Positions 25,851 to 35,039 of a stretch of 35,070 bases of DNA are shown one piece after another (position 1 is the first letter of the stretch; every line of letters starts with the position of its first letter). A model generated the notes under the pieces. That model saw only the letters and a list, made by a program, of their open reading frames with translations. It did no database searches and was not told the origin of the DNA. Both the position numbers and the translations under genes were made by a program. This stretch comes from Mesoaciditoga sp. (GTDB lineage: Bacteria; Thermotogota; Thermotogae; Mesoaciditogales; Mesoaciditogaceae): positions 1-35,070 of the forward strand of contig PNIW01000095.1 of assembly GCA_002878315.1 (NCBI GenBank), given 5' to 3'.

Positions 25851-27884
25851 TTATTCCGCTTTGAGCACCATCACCTGATATGGATCCAGCGTGATATTCA
25901 AATTTTGACCTTCGATTAAGGTGCTATCAACGAGATTTTCGAATTTTCCCGAAAGTCCAGAATCGAACTTTTGAGAGGTATTCCCGCCGTTTATGAAGAC
26001 GTAGATATTTTCTCCTTCATAACTTCTTTCAAATCCAAGTACATTGTCATAAGTGCCGATAACCTTGTAATTACCATATCTTATAGCCGGTTCCTGGTGA
26101 ATTTTTATCATCAATTTGTACCAATCAAAGATCTGCATATTCCATCTGGATGTGTCCCATATCATGCAGCCACGGTTAAGAGGGTCATTCCCTCCTCTCA
26201 TTCCCACTTCATCTCCGTAATATATCATGGGAGCGCCCGGAAAAGTCATCTGAAGTCCGACAAGGGCCATCATTTTCTTGACATTCCCGTTCGCAGCCGT
26301 GAGAGCGCGTGGTGTATCATGGCTATCTATTAGATTCCACAAAGAATTCCAAAGTTGGGGAGGATAAGTGTTAAGGTACGCATCCGTACTCTTTACGAAT
26401 GACAAGGCGCCGCTGTTGTAAAATATAAAACTGTAGGCTGCATTCTGGAAAAGATAATTCATCACAGAGTTAAAAGCGCCTTCATCAAACCATTCAGACG
26501 CATTTGTCCATATTTCGGCCACGTCGAGGGAATCAGGATTAATCTCATGAATCCAGTTATATAGTTTTACGAGAAATTGATTGGATATGACATTTGCCGA
26601 ATCTATTCTCCATCCGCTTATTCCTTTCGGTGTCCAGTAATCTATGACGCCCTTTAAGTACTTTTGGACATCGGGATTCATAACATTTAACTTCGGCAAG
26701 GAAGCGTAATTTTGGAATGTTCTGTAATATCCCGGCATCTCGATAACCGGATATTTAAGGACAAAATACCAGTCTTTGTACGGCGAATTTTGCTGATTTT
26801 TTAAAAGATTTTGAAAAGCGAAAAACTGTGTTCCCGTATGATTGAAAACACCGTCCAGTATCCAGTGAATGCCATCACTTTTGAGATCGCTTGAAAGTTC
26901 TTCAAAGGTTCGAAGAGTTCCAAAGTGGGGATCTATTTCCATGTAATTTTGTGTATCGTATTTGTGATTTGATGGCGCTTCGAAGATAGGCGTCGTGTAT
27001 AAGACGTTAACTCCGAGAGATTTGAGGTAATCTAAATGATCTATTATTCCCCTTAGATCTCCCCCAAAAAAGTTATCATTTGTTGGAGTTCCTCCCCAGG
27101 GAAGTGTGCCGGCCGGATCATTTCGTGGATTTCCATTCCAAAATCTTTCCGGAAAGATCTCGTAGACGATTGCACCTTCAGACCATTTCGGAACACTTAA
27201 AATTTTCACGTCAGGAGATGCGAAATCGAATGTGAAGAAATTTGATTTTGTGGCGATTCCCGTCGATCCAACCTCTATGCTATGATTCCCATTTCTTAAA
27301 ATGAACTTGTATTCAAATTTAGATGTAGATGGATGAAATTCCGTTCTGAAGATGTCTGTGTATTGATCGAGGACTATCCTTTTCATAGAATATGATGAGT
27401 TATTGACCATCAAGGTGGCGGCATCCACGTCATCATGAAGTGTTTCTATAGAAAAATAAATCGTTTTAGTTGAAGACGGATCGACGTATTTAAAGGAATG
27501 TTGATCAAAATGTATATAATTCGTATGAATGATCCCGCTGTTTAGATGGCCTGTTGGCGGAACATATGTTCCAACGATTAAGACCGAGTAATATCCACCT
27601 TTTCCATTCGAAACTGTTTTAGGATTTGCAGGATCTGTTATTATCTGACCATCGACATCGAAGTTGTAATAATAGATTCCATCCGGTAGATCTATTTGAA
27701 CCATCCACACGGTGCCAAAAGCATTTTTCATGACTGTAGAGGTTGAAGACCAGTCGTTAAAACTGCCAAGAACAGAAACAAACTTCGTATTTGAATCGCC
27801 CTGATAGGCAAAGGTAACTGTCTTTGAAAAAGTAAAAGAAAGGAAGAATGCGATAAAGATTGAAAGTAAAATTATCTTTTTCAA
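25851..27884 (-). CDS. Exported GH13 alpha-glucan hydrolase (neopullulanase-like), with CBM
   Basis: A 677-residue secreted amylase-family enzyme. It has a signal peptide (1-20) and an N-terminal carbohydrate-binding domain of the CBM48/AMPK type (about 22-105, VSVLGSFNDW). A second beta domain (about 120-220) is like the N-domain of neopullulanases, and a TIM barrel follows from about 235. The catalytic triad is intact: nucleophile Asp428 (GWRIDSAN), acid/base Glu457 (VAEIW), and Asp523 (IDSHDTPR). Region I DGVFNH (344-349) is present. The layout fits GH13 subfamily 20 neopullulanase/cyclomaltodextrinase-like enzymes acting on starch, pullulan or maltooligosaccharides outside the cell. It overlaps cdd by 4 bases. 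Confidence 0.93.
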   Translation of the reverse strand: MKKIILLSIFIAFFLSFTFSKTVTFAYQGDSNTKFVSVLGSFNDWSSTSTVMKNAFGTVWMVQIDLPDGIYYYNFDVDGQIITDPANPKTVSNGKGGYYSVLIVGTYVPPTGHLNSGIIHTNYIHFDQHSFKYVDPSSTKTIYFSIETLHDDVDAATLMVNNSSYSMKRIVLDQYTDIFRTEFHPSTSKFEYKFILRNGNHSIEVGSTGIATKSNFFTFDFASPDVKILSVPKWSEGAIVYEIFPERFWNGNPRNDPAGTLPWGGTPTNDNFFGGDLRGIIDHLDYLKSLGVNVLYTTPIFEAPSNHKYDTQNYMEIDPHFGTLRTFEELSSDLKSDGIHWILDGVFNHTGTQFFAFQNLLKNQQNSPYKDWYFVLKYPVIEMPGYYRTFQNYASLPKLNVMNPDVQKYLKGVIDYWTPKGISGWRIDSANVISNQFLVKLYNWIHEINPDSLDVAEIWTNASEWFDEGAFNSVMNYLFQNAAYSFIFYNSGALSFVKSTDAYLNTYPPQLWNSLWNLIDSHDTPRALTAANGNVKKMMALVGLQMTFPGAPMIYYGDEVGMRGGNDPLNRGCMIWDTSRWNMQIFDWYKLMIKIHQEPAIRYGNYKVIGTYDNVLGFERSYEGENIYVFINGGNTSQKFDSGLSGKFENLVDSTLIEGQNLNITLDPYQVMVLKAE

Positions 27885-28273
27885 CTTTTATCCCTCCTAA
27901 GATCAAAGGAGCCGGGAAGAAGTTTTTCGACAGAGGTTTTTTCGATATCACCATTTTCATTCGAAAGAATGACTTCAAAGTCGCCAAATTCCGCCATAAC
28001 CTGCCTGCAGGCGCCGCATGGTGATACCGGCCTTTTTGTGTCGGCAACTATCGCGATCCGTCTGAATTTAGTCTCCCCTTCGCTGACGGCTTTGAAGATG
28101 GCTATCCTTTCTGCGCACATGCTAAGTCCAAATGAAGAGTTCTCAACGTTACATCCTGTATATACCCTTCCAGATTCCGTCTCAACTGCCGCTCCGACAG
28201 CAAAATTCGAATAAGGCGCGTAGGCATGTTTTTTTGCTTCTTTTGCTTTATTTATCAATTCCTGAACTGTCAA
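27881..28273 (-). CDS. cdd: Cytidine deaminase
   Basis: Deaminates cytidine and deoxycytidine to uridine in pyrimidine salvage. The 130-residue protein is the tetrameric type. Its zinc ligands are Cys53 (in CAERIAIF, with catalytic Glu55) and Cys86 and Cys89 (PCGACRQ). The N-terminal YAPYSNFAVGAA is typical. It overlaps the CBS membrane protein upstream by 26 bases and the GH13 gene downstream by 4. This cdd-next-to-CorC order is common in bacteria with the yqeK/rlmH neighbourhood. Confidence 0.97.
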   Translation of the reverse strand: MTVQELINKAKEAKKHAYAPYSNFAVGAAVETESGRVYTGCNVENSSFGLSMCAERIAIFKAVSEGETKFRRIAIVADTKRPVSPCGACRQVMAEFGDFEVILSNENGDIEKTSVEKLLPGSFDLRRDKS

Positions 28274-29573
28274 TCTCTGTCATCCCTTTCAGTTTAAGTT
28301 CTATCTTTATTATTCTCAATCTGTTAGACTCAAGAATTTTGATCGTGAAATCATTTGTTTCGACGATTTCACCAGGCCTTGGAACCCTTTCAAAGATCTT
28401 TAGAAGATATCCTCCTATCGTTTCAAATTCGCTTTCCGGAAATGAAATTCCAATCTCCCTTTCTATGCTGTTTAATGGTGTAAGGCCATCTATTATATAT
28501 GTGTTTTTATCCGTTTTTGTGATCTGGACTCTGTCTTCATCCACATCGTATTCGTCAAAAATCTCACCGGTTAATTCTTCAAGAACATCTTCGAGTGTAA
28601 CAAGACCGGCCGTGCCACCGTATTCATCTACAACTATTGCTATATGCATCTTCATGTACCTCATTTCGTGAAGGAGGTCGTCTATTTTTTTCGTTTCCGG
28701 TACAAAATATGGAGGTCTCATCACATCCCTCACATTTATTTGATCAAGCGCATCCTTTTCCTTTTCATTTATAACCGATATTATGTCTTTCGAATAACAT
28801 ATACCAATTATATGATCGATACTCTCAGAATAAACCGGCAATCTCGAGTACTTCGACTCATCAAATTTTTTTATCGCTTCTTTAAGGTTCACATTTGATT
28901 CGAGTGTAACCATCTCTATCCTTGGCACCATGATCTCTCTTACATAGGTATTTTTGAGTTTTAAAGCACCTTTTAGTATAGCACCTTCTTCCTCTTCTAT
29001 AACTCCGGCATGTTTTCCGGCATCTATTTCGAAAAGAATGTCCTCACTCGAGATAAAGGGCTCAACTGCTTTTTTCGTAAAGGTCTTGCTTATAACATTC
29101 GCAAAGGCATTGAGTGCAAAAACCACAGGCCTTAAGATGATATCCAGAACTTTTACGATAGGAAATGAAATGTTGAAAAAAGAAGCGGCATTCTCCCTTG
29201 CATACAACTTTGGCGTGATCTCACCAAAGACGACGATTATCACAGTAACAAAGATGGTGACAATTGTAAGGATCAATCCATCAGAAGAATCTTTCGGGAG
29301 AATATTGATCAAAATAACAGTGGACAAAGAAGAGATTAAAATGTTGACAACATTGTTTAAGACAAGAATGACAGTTAAATATCTGTTAGAGGCTTTCAAC
29401 TGATTTTCAAAGTTCATATTTTCTCTATCACTACTTATCGCATCACGAAGTTTTTTTCTGCTGATACTTAGCAAAGAGGTTTCCGATGCAGAAAAGAATG
29501 CAGAAAGGATCAAAAGTATCACGATGGCAGTAATGCCACCCAAGATGTACATGTAACTCAGAGGATCACTCAA
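28248..29573 (-). CDS. CNNM/HlyC-CorC family membrane protein with CBS domains
   Basis: A 441-residue protein with an N-terminal DUF21 membrane domain (about 1-185, with the typical SAFFSASETSLLSISRKKLR). Two CBS domains follow (about 205-330, MVPRIEMVTLESN and IAIVVDEYGGTAGLVTLEDV), then a C-terminal CorC/HlyC domain (about 350-430). The family is linked to divalent-cation (Mg or Co) efflux; older names call it hemolysin. The start is TTG 29573, supported by GGGAGG at 29582-29587. It overlaps cdd by 26 bases. Confidence 0.94.
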   Translation of the reverse strand: MSDPLSYMYILGGITAIVILLILSAFFSASETSLLSISRKKLRDAISSDRENMNFENQLKASNRYLTVILVLNNVVNILISSLSTVILINILPKDSSDGLILTIVTIFVTVIIVVFGEITPKLYARENAASFFNISFPIVKVLDIILRPVVFALNAFANVISKTFTKKAVEPFISSEDILFEIDAGKHAGVIEEEEGAILKGALKLKNTYVREIMVPRIEMVTLESNVNLKEAIKKFDESKYSRLPVYSESIDHIIGICYSKDIISVINEKEKDALDQINVRDVMRPPYFVPETKKIDDLLHEMRYMKMHIAIVVDEYGGTAGLVTLEDVLEELTGEIFDEYDVDEDRVQITKTDKNTYIIDGLTPLNSIEREIGISFPESEFETIGGYLLKIFERVPRPGEIVETNDFTIKILESNRLRIIKIELKLKGMTEIDSSGIDK

Positions 29574-29607
29574 ATGAATAACCTCCCGTATTTTGAATTT
29601 AGCCCCG

Positions 29608-30063
29608 TCAATGATCGTAAGGCTGGGAAAAGATGATCTTCATAGATCTGTAGATTTGTTCAGCAAGCAGTAAAAGCGTTATCGAATGTGTAAAGGTCAT
29701 AGGCGAGATGGAGAGCCTTAGATTAGCCCTTTTTTTGAGTTCGTTCGAGACACCGTAAGTTCCTCCAACCACAAAACATATATCTCGGCCATTTTCCATT
29801 TCGCTTCTTATCAAATCCGCAAATCGGGCAGTGTTCATCTCTTCTCCTTCAACGTCAAGCAGGATGAATTTTCTCTCCCCAATATATTTTATCAATTTTC
29901 TTGATTCTTCCTCAATGCAAATTTCCGGGTTTTGCGAGTGGGAAGATTCAATGGATTTTATTTCAATCTTTGACATCCTCTTGATTCTTTTTACGTATTC
30001 GTTGAACCCTTCTTGAAGGAAATCATTTTTTATTTTTCCAGGAAAGACTATTTCTATTTTCAA
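29608..30063 (-). CDS. rlmH: 23S rRNA pseudouridine-1915 N3-methyltransferase
   Basis: A SPOUT methyltransferase that modifies 23S rRNA. The 151-residue protein has KFILLDVEGEEM, the SAM-knot loop FVVGGTYGVS, and ISPMTFTHSITLLLLAEQIY near the end. TTG 30063 gives the family N-terminus (KIEIVFPGKIKN), with GGTGA 5 bases upstream; an ATG at 30075 in the same frame is an alternative. Either start overlaps the end of hutI, by 41 or 53 bases. It is a housekeeping gene inside the rpmH operon. Confidence 0.96.
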   Translation of the reverse strand: MKIEIVFPGKIKNDFLQEGFNEYVKRIKRMSKIEIKSIESSHSQNPEICIEEESRKLIKYIGERKFILLDVEGEEMNTARFADLIRSEMENGRDICFVVGGTYGVSNELKKRANLRLSISPMTFTHSITLLLLAEQIYRSMKIIFSQPYDH

Positions 30064-31243
30064 GGATTTCACCATTTAAAAATATTGTCCTGATGATCTC
30101 ATTCGTAGGCATATAAGGTATGTAATCAATGGATGGAACATCTAAGAGTAGTATATCAGCTCTCTTGCCGGGCTCTATACTTCCGGCTTTGTCTCCAAGT
30201 CCTATCGCGCAGGCTGCGTTAAGGGTATGGGCCACAATGGCCTGCGCCGGGGTCATGCCCATGTAATTGACCGCAAGATGGATTGTAAAGAATGGAGAAT
30301 AAAATGTATTCGATCCCGGATTAAAATCAGATCCCAAGGCAACAGGAACACCGGAATCTATAATCTTTAAAGCGGGAGCAAATTTGTGTCTTAGATAAAA
30401 ACTCGTTAAAGGCAAGAGCACGGCAATCGTTTTATTTTTCGACATTTCATCGATTTCCGAATCATCACACATGGCAAGATGATCAACACTTATAGCGCCT
30501 AACATCGATGCGATCTTCCCGAATCCATTATTTGTAAGTTCATCAACATGCGCTTTTAATTTAAATCCCAATGATCTAGCATAACTGAGATATTCGCGCG
30601 AAAAATCGACCGAGAAAGCTCCCTCATCGCAAAAAACATCGACAAATTCGGCAAGATTCCTTTCTTTAATTTCTTCCATCATCAACTTTAAATCTTCGAA
30701 AAATAACCTTTCTCCTTTTGGAGGAACGGCATGGGCTCCCAAAAAAGTTGGAACTATATTTTGATCTGTCAAAGTTGAGATAGATCTTATCGCCTCGAGT
30801 TGTTTTATTTCATTTTCAAAGTCGAGACCGTAACCGCTTTTGCACTCAACAGAAGTCACGCCATTTTTTAGCATCCATCCAAGGTATTTAAGTCCCGCAG
30901 TTACAAGATCATCAACACTGGCTTTTCTTACATCGTTAACGGTCAAATGAATTCCGCCGCCCGCTTTTAGAATGTCGGCATAATTGCTTCCCCTTGATCT
31001 CATTATGAATTCTTTACTTCTTTCCCCGACAAATGGTATATGCGTATGCGGATCGACGAAGCCTGGGATCGCTATGAGACCTGAAGCATCAAAAAAATCG
31101 ACGTCTCGATTTTGACTGTCTACGGCCACGATTTGGCCATTTGAAATAAAGATGTTTGCCGTGAAAGTGTCTAAAGTATAATCAGTTACCGCTTTATTTC
31201 CACAGGCGGTTATTATCTTCGCATTTCTTATTTCAAAATTCAC
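30023..31243 (-). CDS. hutI: Imidazolonepropionase
   Basis: Opens the ring of 4-imidazolone-5-propanoate to N-formimino-L-glutamate in histidine degradation. The 406-residue amidohydrolase has metal ligands His66 and His68 (DPHTHIPF), His232 (HVDEL) and Asp306 (LGSDFNPGSN), with further conserved GAHAVPP (His171), CDEGAFS and SVDHLA. It overlaps ftcD, the enzyme that consumes its product, by 11 bases. hutH and hutU, the first two steps, are not in the window. Confidence 0.96.
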   Translation of the reverse strand: MNFEIRNAKIITACGNKAVTDYTLDTFTANIFISNGQIVAVDSQNRDVDFFDASGLIAIPGFVDPHTHIPFVGERSKEFIMRSRGSNYADILKAGGGIHLTVNDVRKASVDDLVTAGLKYLGWMLKNGVTSVECKSGYGLDFENEIKQLEAIRSISTLTDQNIVPTFLGAHAVPPKGERLFFEDLKLMMEEIKERNLAEFVDVFCDEGAFSVDFSREYLSYARSLGFKLKAHVDELTNNGFGKIASMLGAISVDHLAMCDDSEIDEMSKNKTIAVLLPLTSFYLRHKFAPALKIIDSGVPVALGSDFNPGSNTFYSPFFTIHLAVNYMGMTPAQAIVAHTLNAACAIGLGDKAGSIEPGKRADILLLDVPSIDYIPYMPTNEIIRTIFLNGEILENRNSLSWKNKK

Positions 31244-32150
31244 TGATTTTGTCGAGTAATTTATTTTCTATCACCTTGTCAGAAGACAGATCGTCTATCC
31301 TAAGATAAAATTTGTAAGTTTGAATTATCGCATCCATCGGGATCATTCCTATTATTTCGGACCCGACTATCGGTACACCATATCTTTCGGCCTCGATCCG
31401 GATCGTTTCAAAGACTCTATGAAGAGGGCTCTTTTTGTAATTTGTCATATTCATCGATACCTGTACTATGCCTTTTTCCTTCAAATCAACCCCTATGGCC
31501 TTTACGAATTTATACCCTCCAGAGGAATTTCTCACCGCTTTAGCGATATTTTCTGCTATTTTCAAATCCTTCGTCCCAAGATTAACGTTAAAGGCTATAA
31601 GATACTCTCTTGCTCCGACCGCAACTACGCCTGCCGTGGGATGAACCTCATCTGGGCCAAAATCGGGAGCCCATTCCGGTAATTTTATCTTTTCAAAAAA
31701 ACCCTCAAATTCTCCCTTCCTTATATCGGCAAGATTTTCTCTTAAAGGAGTTGTTGCAGACTTTTCATAAAGATAAACGGGTACTTTCAATTCCTCTCCG
31801 ATACGCTTACCGACTTTTTTTGATATCTCAACGCACTCTTCCATCGTCGAGCCCTTTATCGGAATGAAAGGAATCACATCTACCGCTCCCATTCGTGGAT
31901 GTTCTCCCGTATGGTGTCTTAAATCTATGAGCTCAACAGCCTTTTTAGACATCTTGAATATAGCCTCGCTAACGCTTTCAGGATCTCCAACGATGGTAAT
32001 TACAGATCTGTTATGATCTTTGTCCATCGACCAGTCAAATACCCATACATTATCGGTTTCTTCAGCCATTTTCACTATTTCTTTGACTACTTCCTCCCGC
32101 CGTCCCTCGCTGAAATTAGGGACAGACTCTATTAACTTTTTCAAGTTCAT
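31233..32150 (-). CDS. ftcD: Glutamate formimidoyltransferase
   Basis: Transfers the formimino group of N-formiminoglutamate to tetrahydrofolate. The protein of about 305 residues has the family N-terminus LIESVPNFSEGR, the catalytic-histidine motif TGEHPRMGAVDVIPFIP (His at about 84), and ends without the cyclodeaminase domain found in bifunctional animal FTCD. ATG 32150 is used here. TTG 32144 is a serious alternative, since it gives the exact family N-terminus and better spacing to GAGGGTG (32151-32157). It is paired with hutI and follows jag by about 10 bases. Confidence 0.95.
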   Translation of the reverse strand: MNLKKLIESVPNFSEGRREEVVKEIVKMAEETDNVWVFDWSMDKDHNRSVITIVGDPESVSEAIFKMSKKAVELIDLRHHTGEHPRMGAVDVIPFIPIKGSTMEECVEISKKVGKRIGEELKVPVYLYEKSATTPLRENLADIRKGEFEGFFEKIKLPEWAPDFGPDEVHPTAGVVAVGAREYLIAFNVNLGTKDLKIAENIAKAVRNSSGGYKFVKAIGVDLKEKGIVQVSMNMTNYKKSPLHRVFETIRIEAERYGVPIVGSEIIGMIPMDAIIQTYKFYLRIDDLSSDKVIENKLLDKISEF

Positions 32151-32160
32151 CACCCTCTGA

Positions 32161-32805
32161 TCATTTTGAAATTTTGACCTTTGAACTTTCTATTATTATA
32201 TGACGGTATGGTTCATTTCCGACCGAGTAAGCCTTTATATTTGGATACTGAGAGAGAATCTCGTGCGCAATCTTCCTTTCATGAATATTCATGGGTTCAA
32301 GTGATATTCTTTTCGTACGACCGCTTTCGATCTTCTTGATTGATTCGGTGACGATCTGTTTTACAAAATTCTCCCTTCTCGTTCTGTAATCATTTATATC
32401 GACTTTAACTGAAATCCTGTGATCATTTATTTTGTTTATATACACCGAAAGGATATGTTCGATCGCTTCCATCGTATGGCCATGCTTTCCGATGAGATTT
32501 GAAAGAGGACTGTCTGATTTTATTCTGACAGAATAAGACAACATTTCTTTCACAATATCGACATTTATTTCGACCTTCTGGTTGTAAAATCCGATCAACT
32601 TTTCCAAAAATTCCTTTATTTGCCTGACGTTAAAAGTGTCATTCAAAGATACCTTCACGATGGCATTTTTTGATCCTATTCCCAAAAATCCCTTTGATGG
32701 TTCCTGAACAACTGAAAAATCAAGTTCCTCTTTTTTTGCCTGAAATTCTTTGCAGGCGGTCTCAAGACACTCTTCTACACTTTTGGCTTCGAATGCTTTT
32801 TCCAT
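32161..32805 (-). CDS. jag: RNA-binding protein Jag/KhpB (SpoIIIJ-associated)
   Basis: A 214-residue protein with three modules: a Jag_N domain (about 1-50, with EPSKGFLGIGSKNAIVKV), a KH domain (SNLIGKHGHTMEAIEHIL, about 110-127), and a C-terminal R3H domain (ERKIAHEIL region). It binds RNA and is linked to envelope and division control in other bacteria. ATG 32805 follows a GGGGGG Shine-Dalgarno; the 79 codons open upstream lie over yidC and look non-coding. It overlaps the yidC 3' end by 31 bases, the standard yidC-jag arrangement. Confidence 0.95.
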   Translation of the reverse strand: MEKAFEAKSVEECLETACKEFQAKKEELDFSVVQEPSKGFLGIGSKNAIVKVSLNDTFNVRQIKEFLEKLIGFYNQKVEINVDIVKEMLSYSVRIKSDSPLSNLIGKHGHTMEAIEHILSVYINKINDHRISVKVDINDYRTRRENFVKQIVTESIKKIESGRTKRISLEPMNIHERKIAHEILSQYPNIKAYSVGNEPYRHIIIESSKVKISK

Positions 32806-34172
32806 TTTTTGTCCCCCCACTGGACTTTTGGATTCATTCCGAACAACTCTCTCCACGTTATGCCCTTCATGTGATAAATCTTCGCCGCAACGTAACTTGT
32901 CAAAACCTGCATCCCTGAAAAGGTTGTGTAATAAAGGAAAAGGCCAACTGGGAAACCTATGAATATGAATTCCATGACTGCAGACAGGCCTGCCGAAAGC
33001 CATGCCTGGCTCGGCTTTGTACTTGTCCACAAAGAAGACCAAAGGGTAAAAATCACAATAAGCAATAGCAAGACTATATTTTCTTTAATGCCTCCAACAG
33101 ATAGATCATTCCATATCAAAAACTGCGGATTGTAGGCAAAGACCTCTCTTGAATAAAAGATGACATAATACAAAAGCGCAAGTATTGGAAACTGTATCAA
33201 AAGTGGAAGGCATCCTCCCGCAGGATTCACACCTTCGGCCTTGTAGAGTTTCATCATTTCTTCCTGCTGCTTCTTGGGATCCTTGTACTTTCTCTGAAGT
33301 TCCTGAATTTTAGGCTGGAGATCTCTCATTTTAAGCATTGATTTCAATTGGACATGAAATAGCGGATAAAGTACTACCCTTACAATTACTCCAAATAGTA
33401 TTATCGCCCAGCCATAATTACCGGTCAGATCGTAAAGCCAGTTAAGAAAGGCCACGAATATGTACATAAACCAAGAATACCACGGTTCTGATCCCGGATA
33501 GGTCCCTATTAAATTAGATATAACGTCATACTTTTGCGGAAAAACCGAAAAAATAAGAGTGTTTTTAACAGGTCCCATGTAAATTTTGGCGTCTAAATTT
33601 CCAGAAAAGGTCGCAATGCCATCGTTGCTAAATGTACCATTTGAAAGAGATGAAAATGTAACTATACCTTTTTTGGAATAGTAGGATCCAAAGATATCGC
33701 CACTTGCACGGTTGAAGTTAGACTCAAGAGTTGGAAATGTCAAAGATAATGTCATATCTTTTGGTGCTTTTACCGAAACAGTAACTTCGTAATCTGGATT
33801 GTTGACAAAAGTTACAGATTTTTCGATTCTTGAGCCATTAACGTTGTAAAAGAAATTCAATGTTACATTCGATTTTGTATGAAAAGTGCCGCTTCCCGTT
33901 GGAGAAATCGTCCAGCCTGACGGCATCAGAGGTTTTCCTTCGTAATAGAGTACAAGACCATCGCCCGTGTTTTCCCATGAATGAACATTTTCATAAAAGA
34001 CACTGTACTCGTTTTGCAAAACCCCTTCTTTAAGATCTACTGAATATTTGTAAAGTTTGGTTGTGACAGTTGCCGTTGTTGCCGAAAGCGAAACTTGAAC
34101 TTCGGGAATAGCAAAGGCAAGAGCGCTTAGGGTAAAGACAAGAAAGAGTAGCACAAAGACATTTTTGGTCAC
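32775..34172 (-). CDS. yidC: Membrane protein insertase YidC
   Basis: Inserts membrane proteins with or without Sec. The 465-residue protein has an N-terminal signal/anchor (1-21) and a beta-rich extracytoplasmic domain (about 25-225), as in diderm YidC. The conserved five-helix core includes Arg265 in the first core helix ([10 protein letters not shown]), the cytoplasmic hairpin around [20 protein letters not shown] (286-305), and [17 protein letters not shown]. The C-terminus is basic ([11 protein letters not shown]), as expected for ribosome contact. The GTG start 34172 overlaps the yidD stop by 4 bases, with GGAGG upstream. Confidence 0.97.
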   Translation of the reverse strand: MTKNVFVLLFLVFTLSALAFAIPEVQVSLSATTATVTTKLYKYSVDLKEGVLQNEYSVFYENVHSWENTGDGLVLYYEGKPLMPSGWTISPTGSGTFHTKSNVTLNFFYNVNGSRIEKSVTFVNNPDYEVTVSVKAPKDMTLSLTFPTLESNFNRASGDIFGSYYSKKGIVTFSSLSNGTFSNDGIATFSGNLDAKIYMGPVKNTLIFSVFPQKYDVISNLIGTYPGSEPWYSWFMYIFVAFLNWLYDLTGNYGWAIILFGVIVRVVLYPLFHVQLKSMLKMRDLQPKIQELQRKYKDPKKQQEEMMKLYKAEGVNPAGGCLPLLIQFPILALLYYVIFYSREVFAYNPQFLIWNDLSVGGIKENIVLLLLIVIFTLWSSLWTSTKPSQAWLSAGLSAVMEFIFIGFPVGLFLYYTTFSGMQVLTSYVAAKIYHMKGITWRELFGMNPKVQWGDKKWKKHSKPKV

Positions 34173-34411
34173 CTGCGTTTACCTCCAATTATGAATTTTG
34201 TCGGTACCGGATCTTCTCCACCTTTACTGTAAGGATTACATCTCAAGACACGCCATACAGCAAGTATTACTCCCTTAAAACCGAATCTTTCTATCGCTTC
34301 TATGGCGTAATTCGAGCAAGTTGGCGTAAACCTGCATGATGGGGGTTTCAAAGGGGAAATGTATTTCTGGTAAAAACGTATAGGCTTTATAAGTATGTCC
34401 CTAAGCCTCAT
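34169..34411 (-). CDS. yidD: Membrane protein insertion efficiency factor YidD
   Basis: An 80-residue protein with the complete YidD pattern: [55 protein letters not shown]. It is thought to help YidC-dependent insertion. It overlaps rnpA by 11 bases and yidC by 4, the usual conserved order. Confidence 0.96.
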   Translation of the reverse strand: MRLRDILIKPIRFYQKYISPLKPPSCRFTPTCSNYAIEAIERFGFKGVILAVWRVLRCNPYSKGGEDPVPTKFIIGGKRR

Positions 34412-34763
34412 TTAAGTTCTTCCTCTCGAGATTTGAGAGTAAAAAAAGGAAAGAAGATCTGAATGTATCGAATTTCATCTTTTCAAACTGATCTTTTAAT
34501 TCCTTTTTGGGTAAAACGATCATATCGATTCCTTTTTTAGGCTTATTCGTTCTGAAAGTTTCACGGACATACCTTTTGAATCGATTTCTGAAATGAGCCT
34601 TCCCGAATTTTTTCGATACCACAATTCCTATTCGTGGCCGTCCTAAATCGTTGAAGATATATTTTACAACTAAAAGATCGTTCGATACACTTTGACCTTC
34701 GAGAAAAATCCTTTGGAAATCCTTTTCTCTTTTGAGTCGGTTCATCGGTTCAAATGTATTCAA
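34401..34763 (-). CDS. rnpA: Ribonuclease P protein component
   Basis: The protein subunit of RNase P, which matures tRNA 5' ends. The protein of up to 120 residues has the RNR signature in [14 protein letters not shown] and the preceding [14 protein letters not shown]. The longest frame starts at TTG 34763, overlapping the rpmH stop; ATG 34745 ([17 protein letters not shown]) also fits the family N-terminus, and neither has a clear Shine-Dalgarno. The gene is likely translated by coupling to rpmH. Confidence 0.95.
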   Translation of the reverse strand: MNTFEPMNRLKREKDFQRIFLEGQSVSNDLLVVKYIFNDLGRPRIGIVVSKKFGKAHFRNRFKRYVRETFRTNKPKKGIDMIVLPKKELKDQFEKMKFDTFRSSFLFLLSNLERKNLNEA

Positions 34764-34894
34764 ACCGTTAATCTTTTTCTTCCAGCCCTTCTTCTGTTAC
34801 TTAAGACTCGCCTTCCGGAATTCGTTCTCATTCTTGAAAGAAACCCGTGAGTTTTAGCCCTTTTCCTGCTCTTTGGCTGATAAGTACGTTTCAT
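34760..34894 (-). CDS. rpmH: 50S ribosomal protein L34
   Basis: A 44-residue, very basic protein read on the minus strand: [18 protein letters not shown] at the start, then [20 protein letters not shown]. This is the L34 pattern, although it lacks the usual Asn of the standard PSNRKR start. The ATG has a strong Shine-Dalgarno AAGGAGGT (revcomp of 34901-34908). Its TGA stop (34760-34762) overlaps the possible TTG start of rnpA. It heads the large minus-strand operon. Confidence 0.96.
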   Translation of the reverse strand: MKRTYQPKSRKRAKTHGFLSRMRTNSGRRVLSNRRRAGRKRLTV

Positions 34895-34930
34895 AAAGCA
34901 ACCTCCTTAACATGTCATCTTCGTAGAATG

Positions 34931-34959
34931 ATTATACAAAGTGAATTAAACATTGTCAA
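34931..34959 (-). promoter_or_regulatory. Consensus sigma-70 promoter of the rpmH operon
   Basis: On the minus strand, TTGACA (34954-34959), a 17-base spacer and TATAAT (34931-34936) make an exact consensus promoter. Transcription would start near 34924, about 30 bases before the rpmH ATG. It is the only clear promoter for the 14 leftward genes. Confidence 0.87.
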
Positions 34960-35023
34960 GATCAATTTGTTTTATTGCGATAATAAGTAGATGGCTTGCG
35001 GCATATAAAATTTAGGATTGATA

Positions 35024-35039
35024 AATTTCAATTGAAATT
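35024..35039. repeat. 16-base perfect palindrome upstream of rpmH promoter
   Basis: AATTTCAATTGAAATT is its own reverse complement. It lies about 65 bases upstream of the -35 box. It could be an operator for the gene beyond the right edge or for rpmH, or a chance AT-rich palindrome. Confidence 0.35.

Noticed and set aside
32806-33042. N-terminal extension of Jag by 79 codons
   Set aside because: The extra residues run over yidC in another frame, show no domain, and the ATG at 32805 has a Shine-Dalgarno and the correct Jag_N start.
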